This document shows, piece by piece, positions 22,010-33,896 of a DNA stretch of 64,000 nucleotides. Positions within the stretch are counted from its first letter, which is position 1; each line of letters begins with the position of its first letter. The notes under the pieces were generated by a model. The model searched no databases. It was given only the letters and a program-made list of their open reading frames with translations, and had not been told where the DNA came from. The translations under genes and the position numbers were made by a program. The stretch comes from Mangifera indica (Eukaryota > Streptophyta > Magnoliopsida > Sapindales > Anacardiaceae): positions 8,490,988 to 8,554,987 of the forward strand of contig NC_058140.1 of assembly GCF_011075055.1 (NCBI RefSeq), given 5' to 3'.

Positions 22010-24490
22010 TATATATATAAGCTCAACACTCATCAATCATAGTCTATGCAATCCAAAAAATTTAACATGTGCAAGATCTGCTTTTCTTGAAAAAATCTCG
22101 GTCAAAGGATTAGTGACCATACAATGCGTAGAATTATATTATACATTCATTTTCCTCTTGGAAATAGAGTCTCTTATTACGTTATGTCTAGCATCGATAC
22201 ATTTGGTTATCTTAGAAAAATCAGGGTTTTTTATTTCAACAGACAATTATTGCTCCGGCAATATCGTCCAGTTTACTTAGATTCATGAAGAATCTTTTTA
22301 ACCAAGCAGTTTCTAGCATATTTACTAAACAGACTATATACTAGAGTTCCGATATGGATACGACAATGCATCTTTGTTTCTTATTGCTCCAAGATATGAG
22401 CCTTTTTGGAGTAAGAAAATATAGCCATAATGTAATTTGTGTTAGTCTAAACTCTTTCTCCAACTGACATCTTAATAGCCAATCAAACGCAAATTTGATC
22501 TTTAATCACATAATCAATCATCCACAAAGCCTTCTTTTTTTTTTAAATATCAAAATTATATATATAGCCTTTCAGTGCTCTTTTCAACATTTACTTATAT
22601 CGACTAACCAGTCTAATAACAAAAATAAATATCTAGCATGTATGCACCATAACATACATAATACATCTGATGACATCTAAATAGGTAACCTTTGACATTT
22701 CTCTACTTCTATATTAAGTTTTAGGATATATCTCTTTTGACTCAATAATTCGTTATTTAACATAGGAATATCAACGAGTTCACAGTATACCATATTAGAT
22801 TATTTTAGAATTTTTTGAATATTATGTTCTTATGACAAAGTCAAAATTTTCTTTGAATAATTCCTCTAGATTTAAATTCACAATATGTAATCTGTTTTCC
22901 CATATCATACAAGTCAAAAAATATGGACAACCATTATTTTATGATTATCACTTACTTTAAATCATTTCTAGTTATCTATACATTATCATACACATTGATA
23001 GAATTATAAATTTCTCATCAGACTTTGTCTTGACATTCACCTGGTGTAATTCTAAATTCAAATTTGTTACTACAACTAGAATCAAACATATTGAAGTAAA
23101 TCTTATAAATAACGAAAATATCCTTCTACACAATCTATACATTCTCATTGGGTATAGTTTTTTGCTATTAAGCAAAATTATATTTATTTATTAAGTCATC
23201 CACCTTACGACTAATTCAGGAAACCCATTCATTTTTAATGAATTTTCGATCTGGCAATAAGTTAACCAAAACCTAGAATTGGTTTGTTTTCTTTGTATTT
23301 CATCTTTTCTTCCAATGCATTTCAAAATTTTCTTATCAAGGGATGAGATCATTTCTGTTATTATTTCAGGTTTCATCATTTTGGGGAGTGGTTATGAAAA
23401 CCTCGTTTTCACTTCAAAATGTCACTTGAATACTTTTAGACGTCTACTCCAATGCAATTGAGAATTAATGCTCCTATTATTCGAAATAGATTAAAACTTA
23501 ATCTCAATGCTCCTACTAGGTTAAGATGAATGAAACAAGTAATTAAAGATCATTACTCCTACTATCCGAAATAGGTTAGAGCTCAATTGCATTTGCTCCC
23601 ACTATCTAGAACAAGTATAGGTCTTATTTTTTTATGACTCAACTAATGGTCATTCAGATATACCTATCCTCATTCTTTTCTCATCTTATTCAGATGAAAC
23701 CTTTTATCAACATCATCCCTATTAAGAAAAATATTATCTATGAATGTAGTATCTCTAATACAAGTTCAGTTAATCTTTCAACGAAATCCTCCCTAATGAA
23801 CACATATCTTTTAGAGTGCTCAGTCTATCTGATAAAGATACATTTATTTTTTTTCAATCCCAATTGTTCAAACTTATGGGAAAAGCTATGGATAGACATT
23901 GCTAACCACTAAGATTACAATCAATTAACTCAAGTTTTCTATCTAACCATAACTTATAGGGAGTGAAAACAACTAGATTAATAGGCCATCGGTTAAGTAC
24001 ATAAGCAACAATAAACATCATATCATCATAAAGTGACTTGACGTTTTGCTTGCGCCTTCATTGACTTAACTATTTCCAATAAAGTTTAATTACTCTTCTT
24101 TACTACACTGGTTGTTGCAAAGTTTTGGAATTACTATTTACCACACTATTTCTTTTTCATTACTCAGTTTCTTAAACTTTTTGAACAAATGTTGAAGACC
24201 TCGATGAGTTGATAAAACTCTTATCTATTTGTCTAATTGATTCTCAACTTTAATTATATATAGTGTCTAAAACAGTCTGCTGCTTCTGACTTATAAGAGA
24301 TCAAGTAGACAAAACTGAATCGAGTATTATTATCATCACTAGTAATGAAATATGAGATACATTCTCAAACTTGACATTCATAGGAAAACATATACCTAAG
24401 TATATAGATTGTAAAGGAAGTCAAACTTTTATAGCTTTATCAAATGGTTTTCTAGAAGTTTTTCCAGCTAGGCAATGCTCACATGTGAAC
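22010..24490 (-). pseudogene. Copia-4 pol remnants (IN to RNase H)
   Basis: The integrase zinc-binding end, the integrase core and the RNase H are recognisable in shifting frames, as listed under the element. Between about 22500 and 24180 the RT could not be read with confidence: no YVDD motif was found in any frame. The small open frames at 22972-23175 and 23191-23379 fall in the expected RT interval but give no motif I would trust. No function expected. Confidence 0.75.
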
Positions 24491-25296
24491 AATTCTATTT
24501 ATATAAAAGTTTCTAATAAACTTTCATAGGTCAATTTATTCAACTCATCTAGGCTAACATGCCTTAATGTAGCATGTCATATATTTGCATTCATATCCAT
24601 ACATATAGGAGAAGCAAATAATGAAAAACTTAACATTATCAGAATGGTAAGGTGACAAACACCATATAACCATTCAACCAACAAACCAAAACTATAGAAG
24701 TCAATTCTATCACATTTCAATAGAACACCAAGAGAAATTCAAATTATATTATAGTTTAATAAGAAGAATAAGTATTTCGACCAATATTTGTTGAACATTT
24801 GGAGCATATTGTGTATTTGCTCATCTAGGATATTATGCATTTCAAATGCCACTTATTGTAATTCTCCCTATTCAGTATCATTTTCATTCAAATTAGTCAC
24901 CATTTTCTAGGATGTTATGGTTAATTAGATCATAGAGACTATGTATCAGACACAACACTATCAATGCAATCAAATACACGTCAATTATCGCAATTACGCA
25001 TTAAAATTTTAAAATATCTCACATAAGGCACATAATCAAAAGTTTACTATGTTCCCAATCTAATTGTGCCAATATTAATTCTAGATGAGAATTTCATTAA
25101 ATTCTACTAATCTCAGAATTTTCACATTTAACAAATATATATGATACAACAAATGCATCATCTATTTTGACTAGGACTATTTCGTCAACCCGTATTGATC
25201 TCTAGGTTTCTTTATCCATGATAAAGTCTATTATATTTGTGTTAGGTCAATACCTCGTATTACATTAATTTTGGAATAACATTAAAGTAATGGAAA

Positions 25297-26716
25297 TTTT
25301 CTCGTACATTACTAAGCGTCACTCTATAACAAGTTGTAATGAATCCGCTCAGTCCTAAAAAGTTTCAAATTCTTTTCCCGAATAAGATCTTTCATTACAG
25401 GGCTCATATGCACGCATGGATATTATCTATTTTCCAATTAAGAGAATTCAACAGAGTATTGATAGTTTTGACATGCAATGTGATAGTCCCTAGTCAGCAA
25501 ACTTGTATGAAGTAAAAACATGTATTTTAAAACACCAATATGTGTTTTCAAGAGTCAGAATAAGATATTACATGCCATTATGTATCGTAAGACCCATGAA
25601 ACATATCTCATATATAGATCCAAGTACTACACAACTTTCAAGGACCAGAAAACAGGTTTCCCATGCTAAGACGGGCTAGAAATGGGTGTCCATGCGCTAT
25701 CACGTGTCAAAATATGCTCATACGATCCTTTATACGTTGAGACGATATTGCATGCACCTCTACGCATCGTAAAAGAGTTAGCACTTGACTTCACGCTCCA
25801 GGAATGAGTTAAACGCGTCAGTGAAAGACTGTCACATGGTTGCACACATTGAGATTGTGTTGCATGTGTCACCACGTGTCGAAAACAAGTTGTCATGCTC
25901 TTCTACACATGTACATGTATTGGTCAATGGTACAATTAACGATTTGATTATTGATCGATCAATTGACCAGATAGGCGTTGATCAGTTTAGGTTGAACCTA
26001 ATTGACTTAACAGGTTGACCCATTGATCAATGGGTCTTAACCAACTTGTTGATTAATGGGTCAAGTAATTGGGTTTTTCTAACTTGATTTTAATTGGTTT
26101 TGCATGATGAACCCTAGAATTTCTATCCTTCTAATTGGTCATTTTTTGATGACGTTCTGGTGACAAAACCATGGGGCTTTTATAAAGAAATTAACGATAA
26201 AGTTGGTCGTTACAAGTTTCAGTGCCAATGGCGCCAGAATCCTTTGAAACGACGATGAAGAAAAACACATATTGGGTCTCGATTTTGGATCAATTTGCAT
26301 CAATTTCAACATTAATTCAAGTCATTTTTAAATTTAAAACATGCAATATCATTCAAATCATTCATCCAACATGTTTCCGAACACCAATTTCATGCAATTT
26401 TGGCCACATTAAATTCGTGCCCAAAAACAAATTTTTAAAACAAAAATCAATATACAGATTCTAATTTGCATTATATATATAATACGATTAATAGAAAACA
26501 TAACAAATATGTATCCTAGGCTATGATACCAATGTTGTAAATAAGGATTTGCGTACTCGAAGTAATTTTTGATTAAGCTTCTTCAAATACAATGCAAGAT
26601 ATCAACATTAGTCTATTTCCATGATGTTATCTACCCATGTACTAATTTTCAATTAGGGAGACAAAATCTGTGCATTACATTGGCAGGAGAAGAGAGGAGA
26701 AAAGTTTTTCTCTGGA
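25297..26716. repeat. Copia-4 tandem unit 1 (leader plus truncated LTR)
   Basis: The leader 25297-26540 is followed by a decayed primer-site complement (gctatgatacca, about 26525-26536) and the first about 175 bases of an LTR (26541-26716). The same leader then restarts at about 26717 and ends in a full LTR. Offset between the copies is about 1.42 kb. The junction falls in a shared run, ctggaaaaa/ggaaattttctcg. Confidence 0.8.
26017..26036. repeat. perfect 20-bp palindrome in Copia-4 leader
   Basis: gacccattgatcaatgggtc equals its own reverse complement. It lies in a cluster of ttgatc/gatcaa words (25925-26080). The second leader copy holds a diverged, imperfect version near 27440-27458. Confidence 0.85.
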
Positions 26717-27953
26717 AAAATTTTCTCGTACATTACTAAGCGTCGCTCTATAGCAAGCTGCAATGAATCCACTTAGTCCCAAAAAGTTTCAAATTCTTTT
26801 CCTAAATAAGATCATTGATTACGGGGCTCATATGCACACATGGATATTATTTCTTTTCGAATTAAGAGAATTCAATAGAGTATTAATAGTTTTGACATGC
26901 AATGTGATGGTCCCTAGTCAACAAACTTACATGAAGTAAAAACATGTATTTCAAAACACCAATATGTGTTTTCGGGAGTCAAAATAAGATATTACATGTC
27001 ATTATGCGCCATAAGACCCATGAAACATATCTCATATATAAATCCAAGTACTACACAACTTTCAAGGACTAGAAAACAGGTTTCCCGTGCTAAAACGGGC
27101 TAGAAATAGGTGTCCACGCGCTATCACATGCCAAAATAAGCTCATACAATCCTTTATGCGTTGAGATGACGTTGCGCGCGCCTTTATGCACCGTAAAAAA
27201 GTTAGCACCTGACTTCACACTCTAGGAATGAGTCGAACGTGACGGTGAAAGACTGTCATGCGTTTGTACACATTGAGATTACATTGCACGTGGCGCCACT
27301 TGTCGAAAACAAGTTGTCACACTCTTCCACACACGTACACGTGTTGGTCAATGGTATAATAAACTATTTGACTATTAACCGATCAACTGACCTAGTGGGC
27401 ATTGATCAGTTTGGGTTGAACCTGATTGACTTAATAGGTTGACCTATTAACCATAGGTCTTGACCAACCTGTTGATCAACAAGTCAAGTAATCGGGTTTT
27501 TCCAACTTGATTTTAATCGGTTTTGTATGATGAACCCTAGAATTTCTATTTTTCTAATTGGTCATTTTTCGATGATGTTCCGATGACAAAACCAAGGGGT
27601 TTTTATAGTGCAATTGACGACAAAGTTGGTTGTTGCAAGTTTCAGTGCCAATGGCACCAGAATCCGTTGAAACAACGATGAAGAAAAACACATATTGGGT
27701 CTCGATTTTGGATCAATTTTCATCGATTTCATCATTAATTTGAGTCATTTAAATTTAAAACATGTAATATCATTCCAATCATTCATCCAACATTTTTCCC
27801 AACACCAATTTCATGCAATTTTGGCCAAATTAAATTCATTCCTAAAAATAAATTTTTAAAACAAAAATCAATATACAGATTCTAATTTGCATAATATATG
27901 CAATACGATTCATAGAAAACATAGCAAATATGTATCCTAGACTTTAATACCAA
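26717..27953. repeat. Copia-4 tandem unit 2 (leader)
   Basis: Second copy of the leader, matching 25297-26540 with scattered, mostly transition differences. It ends at a primer-site complement (ctttaatacca) and the full 5' LTR. Confidence 0.8.
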
Positions 27954-28322
27954 TGTTGGAAATAATAAAACATGTTAGGATCAAATTCTATGAATTTTGC
28001 AAATAAGGATTTGTGTACCCAAAGTAATTTTCAATGAAGCTTCTTTGAATACAGTGCAAGGTATCAACGTTAGTCTATTTCCATGACGCTATTTACCTAT
28101 GTATTGATTTTCAATTAGGGAGACAAAATCTGTGCATTACATTGGTAAGAGAAAAGAGGAGAAAAGTTTTTCTCTGGAAAAATAACATTATGCACTCATA
28201 GAGAGGCAGTTTGAATAATTTATATATGTTCAACTATCCTCCAACTACCTCTTATAACTGCCCTTGAAAGTTTTATTAAACCGGGTCAAGTTGACCCGTT
28301 ATGGGTGGACCTAGATCCAATA
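27954..28322 (-). repeat. Copia-4 5' LTR
   Basis: Begins tgttggaaataataaaacat and ends atccaata. Followed by ctagg (28323-28327), the right target-site duplication. Confidence 0.9.
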
Positions 28323-28959
28323 CTAGGTTATAGATAGCTTTATAACTAACCTATCTATTTTAAGGATAAAAAGGTCTATTGTATTTCTAAATTAGACATT
28401 TTAGTATTTAGTAAATATATTTATATAATGTCATAGAATGTATTTTAAATGTTCTATAATATCAAGCCTTGTATTAATATTTGGAATTTGATGGAATTTT
28501 GAATAAAATTAACAAGTATTAAAAAAATCACAAAACTCTGAAACAAATAAGCAGCAATTAAACCTACACTATAAAGATAGAGTCATTTTATAATGAAGGG
28601 TTAATAGGAAATAAAAGTCCAGAATGGAGTAAGAAATAAACCCACCTACTTCTAAGGACCAAGTTATGGCTAAGGAATTTGAGTTACGTTAGGTGGCCAA
28701 TGTTATGGATCTAAAGTTTTGACATAGCAGAATGGTTTATATGACACCTTAACTTCACTCTTAAACATGGCAAACATCATTCGTTGGCTCGAGGGAATGG
28801 CTTGAGGTACACTGGTTTTGTCTTATTGTGAACTCATTAGTGAAGTAACTCTAGTTTCTGACCAATTCATACAAGAATGACTTAAATCACTTCTTGAACA
28901 ATCACTATGATGAACATGTATTGGTTTGTTCCTACACTCCTTCCATAGAGTGTCTCCCT

Positions 28960-29381
28960 CCTAAAAAGTCTTATGAAACATTGCTAATGTAACAAAAATC
29001 ACACAACCTCATATGTTCTTCATACTTATTGCTTTTGTGATGACACTAGGTATTAAAGTTTGTAAGTTACTTGCCTTTAATGTCAATTGTTTCACTTCCT
29101 TTTGTCAACTTTCCACCTCTTAACATATGTCTTAGTAGCCCCATCATACTATCATAAGTATATAGGAGACCTTTTTGGTAGCCAAGATCATTTACAAGAG
29201 AACACCTAAGTGTTAATACCTTTTTTCCTATCCTAATATCATTTTTCCTGAGCCATTTTTTGAGGTTGTTTAGAAGAGTGAAAACATTATTTAGTAATGT
29301 CATAACGAGAGTAATGAGTGTGAAAAGCGTATAAGGTTGTATGGTTTTATCATATTAGTAATGTTTCATAAGACTTTTTTA
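28960..29381. repeat. inverted repeat with about 90-base arms
   Basis: The left arm 28960-29048 (ctcctaaaaagtcttatgaa...) corresponds to the reverse complement of 29291-29381, which ends atgtttcataagacttttt. The arms are diverged but colinear. The spacer is about 240 bases. Confidence 0.65.
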
Positions 29382-29805
29382 AGAGCGAGTTGATTTGTGA
29401 GAGGAGAGTATTGGACCAACTCAATAGGAATTTTTCATTATTGACGATGAAAAAAGATATGTCCATTCTTGCATAAAATGGTCAAGATCTAGAGTCGTTT
29501 CCCTTGTAATCCATGACAAGATGAAACCAGTTAATCTTAAGAAAAAAATGATGTACATGAAGGCTTACTATGTTCAAGGGTAAAGTCAGGGTGCCACATG
29601 AGTTAGTCTTCTGCATCAAAATGCTACGCCCATGAAAATGATACGAGATCATGAAAAAAAGACATTAAAACTAAGGTGTTCCTTACCAAACAATCTTGGT
29701 TATTAAAGAAGTCTCTCGTATATATGCGTAAAACACTAAAGCTACTAAGACGCATGTTGAGAACTGCGAAGGGTGCAAAGTTAACACAATGTAGTGCAAC
29801 AAATG
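29085..29805. repeat. inverted copies of an unknown, possibly coding segment
   Basis: The minus strand of about 29085-29240 and the plus strand of about 29655-29805 are homologous (aaggtgttc...cttggttat...aagctactaagacgcatgtt on one side, aggtgttct...cttggctac...gggctactaagacatatgtt on the other). One copy has an open frame of 78 codons, the other of 84 in part. No known motif; origin unknown. Confidence 0.55.
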
Positions 29806-29908
29806 ATAATGAGGACAAACAATGTGTAAAGATTTGTGCACATGCATACATGCACATTTTGGAGATGTCTTATATGTCACAAGGTAAAAGTAGCTATCTT
29901 CTAGACTA

Positions 29909-30126
29909 CTGTAAGAAATTGACAAGATAATTGATAAACAACTAAAGGCAATTGGCTTTTCTTTAGCCATTAAAGGTAGAAATAGTTTATTTTTTAGATA
30001 TCATAATATCTTTTAGAGTGTTGTAGGAAATTGATAGGATAATGGATAAGTGGCTAAAGGCAACCGACTTCTCCTTAGCCATTGAATGTAGAAATAGCTT
30101 ATTTTTTATATGTCATAACATATCGA
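29909..30126. repeat. tandem duplication, period about 111
   Basis: actgtaagaaattgacaaga...agccattaaaggtagaaata recurs at 30020 as gttgtaggaaattgatagga...agccattgaatgtagaaata, ending before the left LTR of Copia-5. Confidence 0.75.
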
Positions 30127-30182
30127 TGTTGATGACATAGTCACACATAAAGGAATTGACATATTATAAAATCATTAAGTTA

Positions 30183-30900
30183 TGTTATGACCCATTTACT
30201 GTATTACCCACTTTTGACCTTTTGGTTAAATGTGGATGAAGATTATTTTAGTTTTTTCACCAAGATTATTTTGGTTAAATGAATACCAATTCAAATAAGA
30301 ATTAATAGAGTTGAAAAAACCCTATTAAAATAGAGAGAAAAAGAGGAGAAGAAGAGTCACTTCTCTATTTTTGTTTATACTCTGGTAGTTTTTATAAATC
30401 TAAGTTCTCAAAATAGTTCACCATTGGATCAAGCTATAATTTTATAGAGGTGTTCATATACAAGGCTCTACATTTTGAATGATGGAGATCTAATTTTGAG
30501 GTGTCTAGATCCGAATTTTGATATGCTAATAAAAACCTTATTTTGGTGATTTCTCTCTATTAAACTTGTGTTATTTGGTTCCTTGTTGCCAAAAATTATT
30601 GTTCTTAATGTATTGCTGATTATATGTCTCTAATTTTATTAGAGAGAACTTTATTTGTACCTATTATTATTGTTGATAATGGAAGATTTATTTAAATTAG
30701 GTCTATGGTTTTTCCTTTCCATATTGGGGAGATTTTCCATGTTAAAAATCTGATGACCATTGATTTGTTTAATTTTATTGCATTTACTTTGCTTGTGGGT
30801 TCCTAACAAGGTTTGCACAAAATATTGGAAAGTATTTTTTATCTTAAATCATTGCTTTATTTTGTTGGGTTATTAGACTATCATATTTTATTACTTAATA
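30183..30900 (+). repeat. Copia-5 5' LTR
   Basis: Starts tgttatgacccatttactg, ends ttattacttaata; followed by two bases and the primer-binding site. Confidence 0.85.
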
Positions 30901-30902
30901 AG

Positions 30903-30914
30903 TGGTATCAGAAC
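30903..30914 (+). other. Copia-5 primer-binding site
   Basis: tggtatcagaac, one mismatch from the usual tRNA-Met complement tggtatcagagc. Confidence 0.85.
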
Positions 30915-30933
30915 TATTGATTATTTTTTCATT

Positions 30934-31273
30934 GAGCCTATGTTAAGCAATGGAAGCTAATACAAGCAAAATGGTGTTTTTGAATAGTCCTAATACACCT
31001 TTTTGGAAGACTAAAATGAAAGACTTGCTTTATATTAAAATTTTGGATTAGCCAGTGTTCTGCACTAAAAAATCTAAAGATAAAACAAATGAAGAATAGG
31101 TGCTTTTGAGCCTATGTTAAGCAATGGAAGCCAATACAAGTAAAATGGTGCTTTTGAATAGTCCTAATACACCTCTTTGGAAGACTAAAATGAAAGACTT
31201 ACTTTATGTTAAAATTTTGCATCAGCCAGTGTTTTGCACTTAAAAATCTGAAGATAAAATAGATGAAGAATAG
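30934..31273 (+). repeat. 174-base tandem duplication over the gag start
   Basis: gagcctatgttaagcaatgg begins at 30934 and again at 31108. Each copy includes the gag start ATG (30950 and its equivalent at 31124) and about 45 codons (MEANTSKMV...). The copies differ at roughly a dozen positions. Confidence 0.85.
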
Positions 31274-33879
31274 ACATTGTTACATAGGCAAGTGCATGGA
31301 TATATTAGGTAGTGGGTTGATGATAACATGTTGAACCATATTGATGGAGAGACACATGCTAAGACTCTATAGAAGAAACTTGAAAAATTGTATGCTTAGA
31401 AAAATACAAACAACAAAATATACATGATGAAACAGATGATGACTGTAGGGTATTAAGATGAAACTCTTATAACTGATCACTTAAATGTTTTTCAGGGAAT
31501 CTTTAATCAGTTTTCAACTATAGGAATAACGTTTCAAGAAGAGGTTTAAGCTTTAATTTGTCTTGGGTCATTGTCAGAGTCATAAGAGAAATTCAGAATA
31601 TCATTGGCTAATTCTACTCTAGAATGAAGCATGACCATGGAATCTATCAAGAGTAGTATTTTGAGTGAAAAGATGAAAAGAAAATCATAGGGTTCTTCTT
31701 CACAAGTAGAAGTTTTTGTTATAGAAAATAGTGAGAGAAGCAAGAGTAGAAGGCCAAAGCTTATAAACAAAGAAAAGGGTAAATCAAACAAGTTTGCCAC
31801 TATTGAATGCCATTATTATTGGTTGAAAGGTCATATCAAGAAGTATTGTAGAAAACTCATGAGAGACAATAAAGAAAAAGATGATGTAAAAAAGAATGGT
31901 ACTAATAAAAGAAAAAATCATACTGTTACAACTACTACTAAAGATTACTTTGTACTTATTCATGATGACCTTATAAATGTCACAAGTAATGAGACCAGTT
32001 GGATTGTTGATAGTGGTGCTATAGTTCATGCAGCATCTCAAAAGGAATTTTTTGTATCTTACAATTTTATTGATTATAGGACTATTATGATGGACAACAA
32101 TAGTGTTTCAAAAATTATTGGTATTGGAGATCTGTGGGTATAGACTAAGAATGACATGAGGTCATTACTTAGAAATGCTAGACATGTTCGACATTTATCT
32201 CTAAATCTGATTTCCACAAGTAAATTTGATGATGATGGATATTTCAATTTATTTGGTGATGGAAAATGAAAGCTCATTAAAGGATCCATGGTGATAGCTA
32301 AAGACAAGAAAGAACCTATCTTATATGTCATGCAGGGAAAGATCTCCAAAAGTAGTACTACTGCTATAAAGGAAGATGAAACATTTGACTTATTACATAA
32401 AAGACTTTATCATATGAGTGAAAAGGGCTTGTCTATTATGGCCAAGAAAAATGTCTTGTTAGGATTAAAAAATGTTTCCTTAAAGAAGTATGATCATTGT
32501 CTAGCCGACAACCAGAGTAGATTTGCCTTTAAAAGTTCACTCATTCAAGAAAGTTAGATTTCATAAACTTAGTGCATTCAAAAGTTTGTGGGCTTATGAA
32601 GACTAGAATGTATAGTCGTTCTATTTACTTTGTGACCTTTATGGATGATCATTCTAGAAAGGTGTGGGTATATGCCCTAAAAACTAAAGATCGAGTCTTA
32701 GATGTGTTCAAACAATTTCAGGCTCTTATGGAGAGACAAATTGGCAAGAAACTTAAATGCATCAGAATAGATAATGGTACAAGCCCCAAGACAATAGTAC
32801 AAGAAATTTGAATCAATTATGGGGGAGCATGATTACAAGAAGACTGCTTTTGACCATTGTGGTTTTATTAAAAAATTCTCTGATGATGATTTTATTATCT
32901 TATTGTTTTATGTTGATGACATATTGATTATTGGCAGGAATGCTTCAAGAATTACTATGTTAAAGAAAGAATTGAGTCAAGTCTTTGCCATGAAAGACTT
33001 AGGGCTAGTAAAACAGATTCTTGGTGTTAAGATCAATCGTGATAAAGGTCGTAAGAAGCTTTACTTGTCACAAGAGAAGTACAATAAAAAGGTGTTTCAG
33101 AGATTCAACATGAACCAAGCAAAAGAAGTTAGCTCTCCCATTGCCACTCAAATTAAGCTAAGTTCCAAGCAAAGCCTATCCATAGATAAAAAAAAGAAAG
33201 ATATGGAAAAGGTTTCACATGCATTAGTTGTAGGAAGTTTAATGTATGTAATGGTTTGTACAAGACCAGATATAGCCAATGTAGTTGGTATAGTGAGTAG
33301 ATTTCTATCAAATTTTGGTAGGGAGCATTAGAATGTAGTTAAGTGGATTATGAAATACTTAAGGGTACTTCAAATTTGAGTCTTTATTTTGGAAATGGAA
33401 AACTATTATCAGTTGGTTACACTGATGCTAACATAGGAAGAGATATAAATACTCGTAAATCTACATTGGGGTACTTGATAATTTTTGCAGGTGAGGTTAT
33501 GGCCTGGTAATCTAGACTTTAGAAATGTGTTACACTTTCCATCACAGAAGTAGAATTTATTATTGCAACTGAAGCTTGCAATGAGTTGCTTCGGGTTAAA
33601 AATTTTATGTTACAACTTGGGTTCAAGCAACAAAATTATATATTATTATGTAATAGTCAAAGTATCATTCATCTAGGTAAGAACTCCACTTTCCATGCAA
33701 GATCAAAACACGTAGATGTGAGGTATTACTGGATTAAAGATAATTTTAATGAGAAGTTGCTAGAAATTGAGAAAATTCATACTGATCGAAATGGTGCAGA
33801 TATGTTGATAAAAGGTTTGCCAAGAGAAAAACTTGATGTATGTCGTTTGACTATTGGGATGACACTCTTCTTCACATAA
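30950..33879 (+). pseudogene. Copia-5 gag-pol remnant
   Basis: Gag begins MEANTSKMV and is interrupted by stops. The zinc knuckle near 31810-31855 reads CHYYWLKGHIKKYC, so its second Cys is Tyr. Protease: WIVDSGAIVHAA (about 31998-32035). Integrase zinc region: LLHKRLYHMSEKGL and DHCLADNQSRF (32390-32530). The integrase core FVTFMDDHSRKVWVYALKTK continues to IRIDNGT, where the sequence jumps into RT (YKKFESIMGEHDYKKTAFDH). RT keeps YVDDILIIG (about 32910). RNase H at about 33390-33879 has CNSQSIIHLGKNSTFHARSK and ends DMLIKGLPREKLDVCR. Several stops; non-functional. Confidence 0.9.
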
Positions 33880-33896
33880 CCGAGACGAGGGAGATT

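Larger units (their letters stand above)
20548..28322 (-). mobile_element. Copia-4: minus-strand copia element with TSD
   Basis: LTRs at 20548-20916 and 27954-28322 (369 bases each, roughly 83% alike by eye) read TGTTGG...CCAATA and are flanked by a perfect 5-base target duplication, ctagg. On the minus strand a primer site lies left of the right LTR (about 27940-27951), and a purine-rich tract (complement of tctcctact) adjoins the left LTR. Recognisable coding remains on the minus strand: pre-integrase CEHCLAGKTSRKPFDKAI and the integrase core with YFITSDDNNTRFSFVYLI (about 24180-24490), and RNase H from SWSNKKQRCIVVS to KCIDARHNVIRDSI and the terminal HVKFFGLHRL (about 22010-22470). The frames are badly broken. 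The leader next to the 5' LTR is tandemly duplicated. Inserted 145 bases upstream of the metacaspase exon at 20403. Confidence 0.9.
28328..30182. other. intergenic with inverted and tandem repeats
   Basis: No host gene is supported. The first bases once lay directly upstream of the truncated metacaspase exon, before Copia-4 inserted. The rest holds two sets of inverted repeats (28960-29381 and 29085-29805) and a tandem pair (29909-30126), listed separately. The open frames at 29067-29303 (-) and 29676-29930 (+) are inverted copies of one another. Confidence 0.5.

Noticed and set aside
31784..32349. Minus-strand frames over the Copia-5 protease region
   Set aside because: They lie opposite the recognisable gag/protease coding strand and lack motifs.
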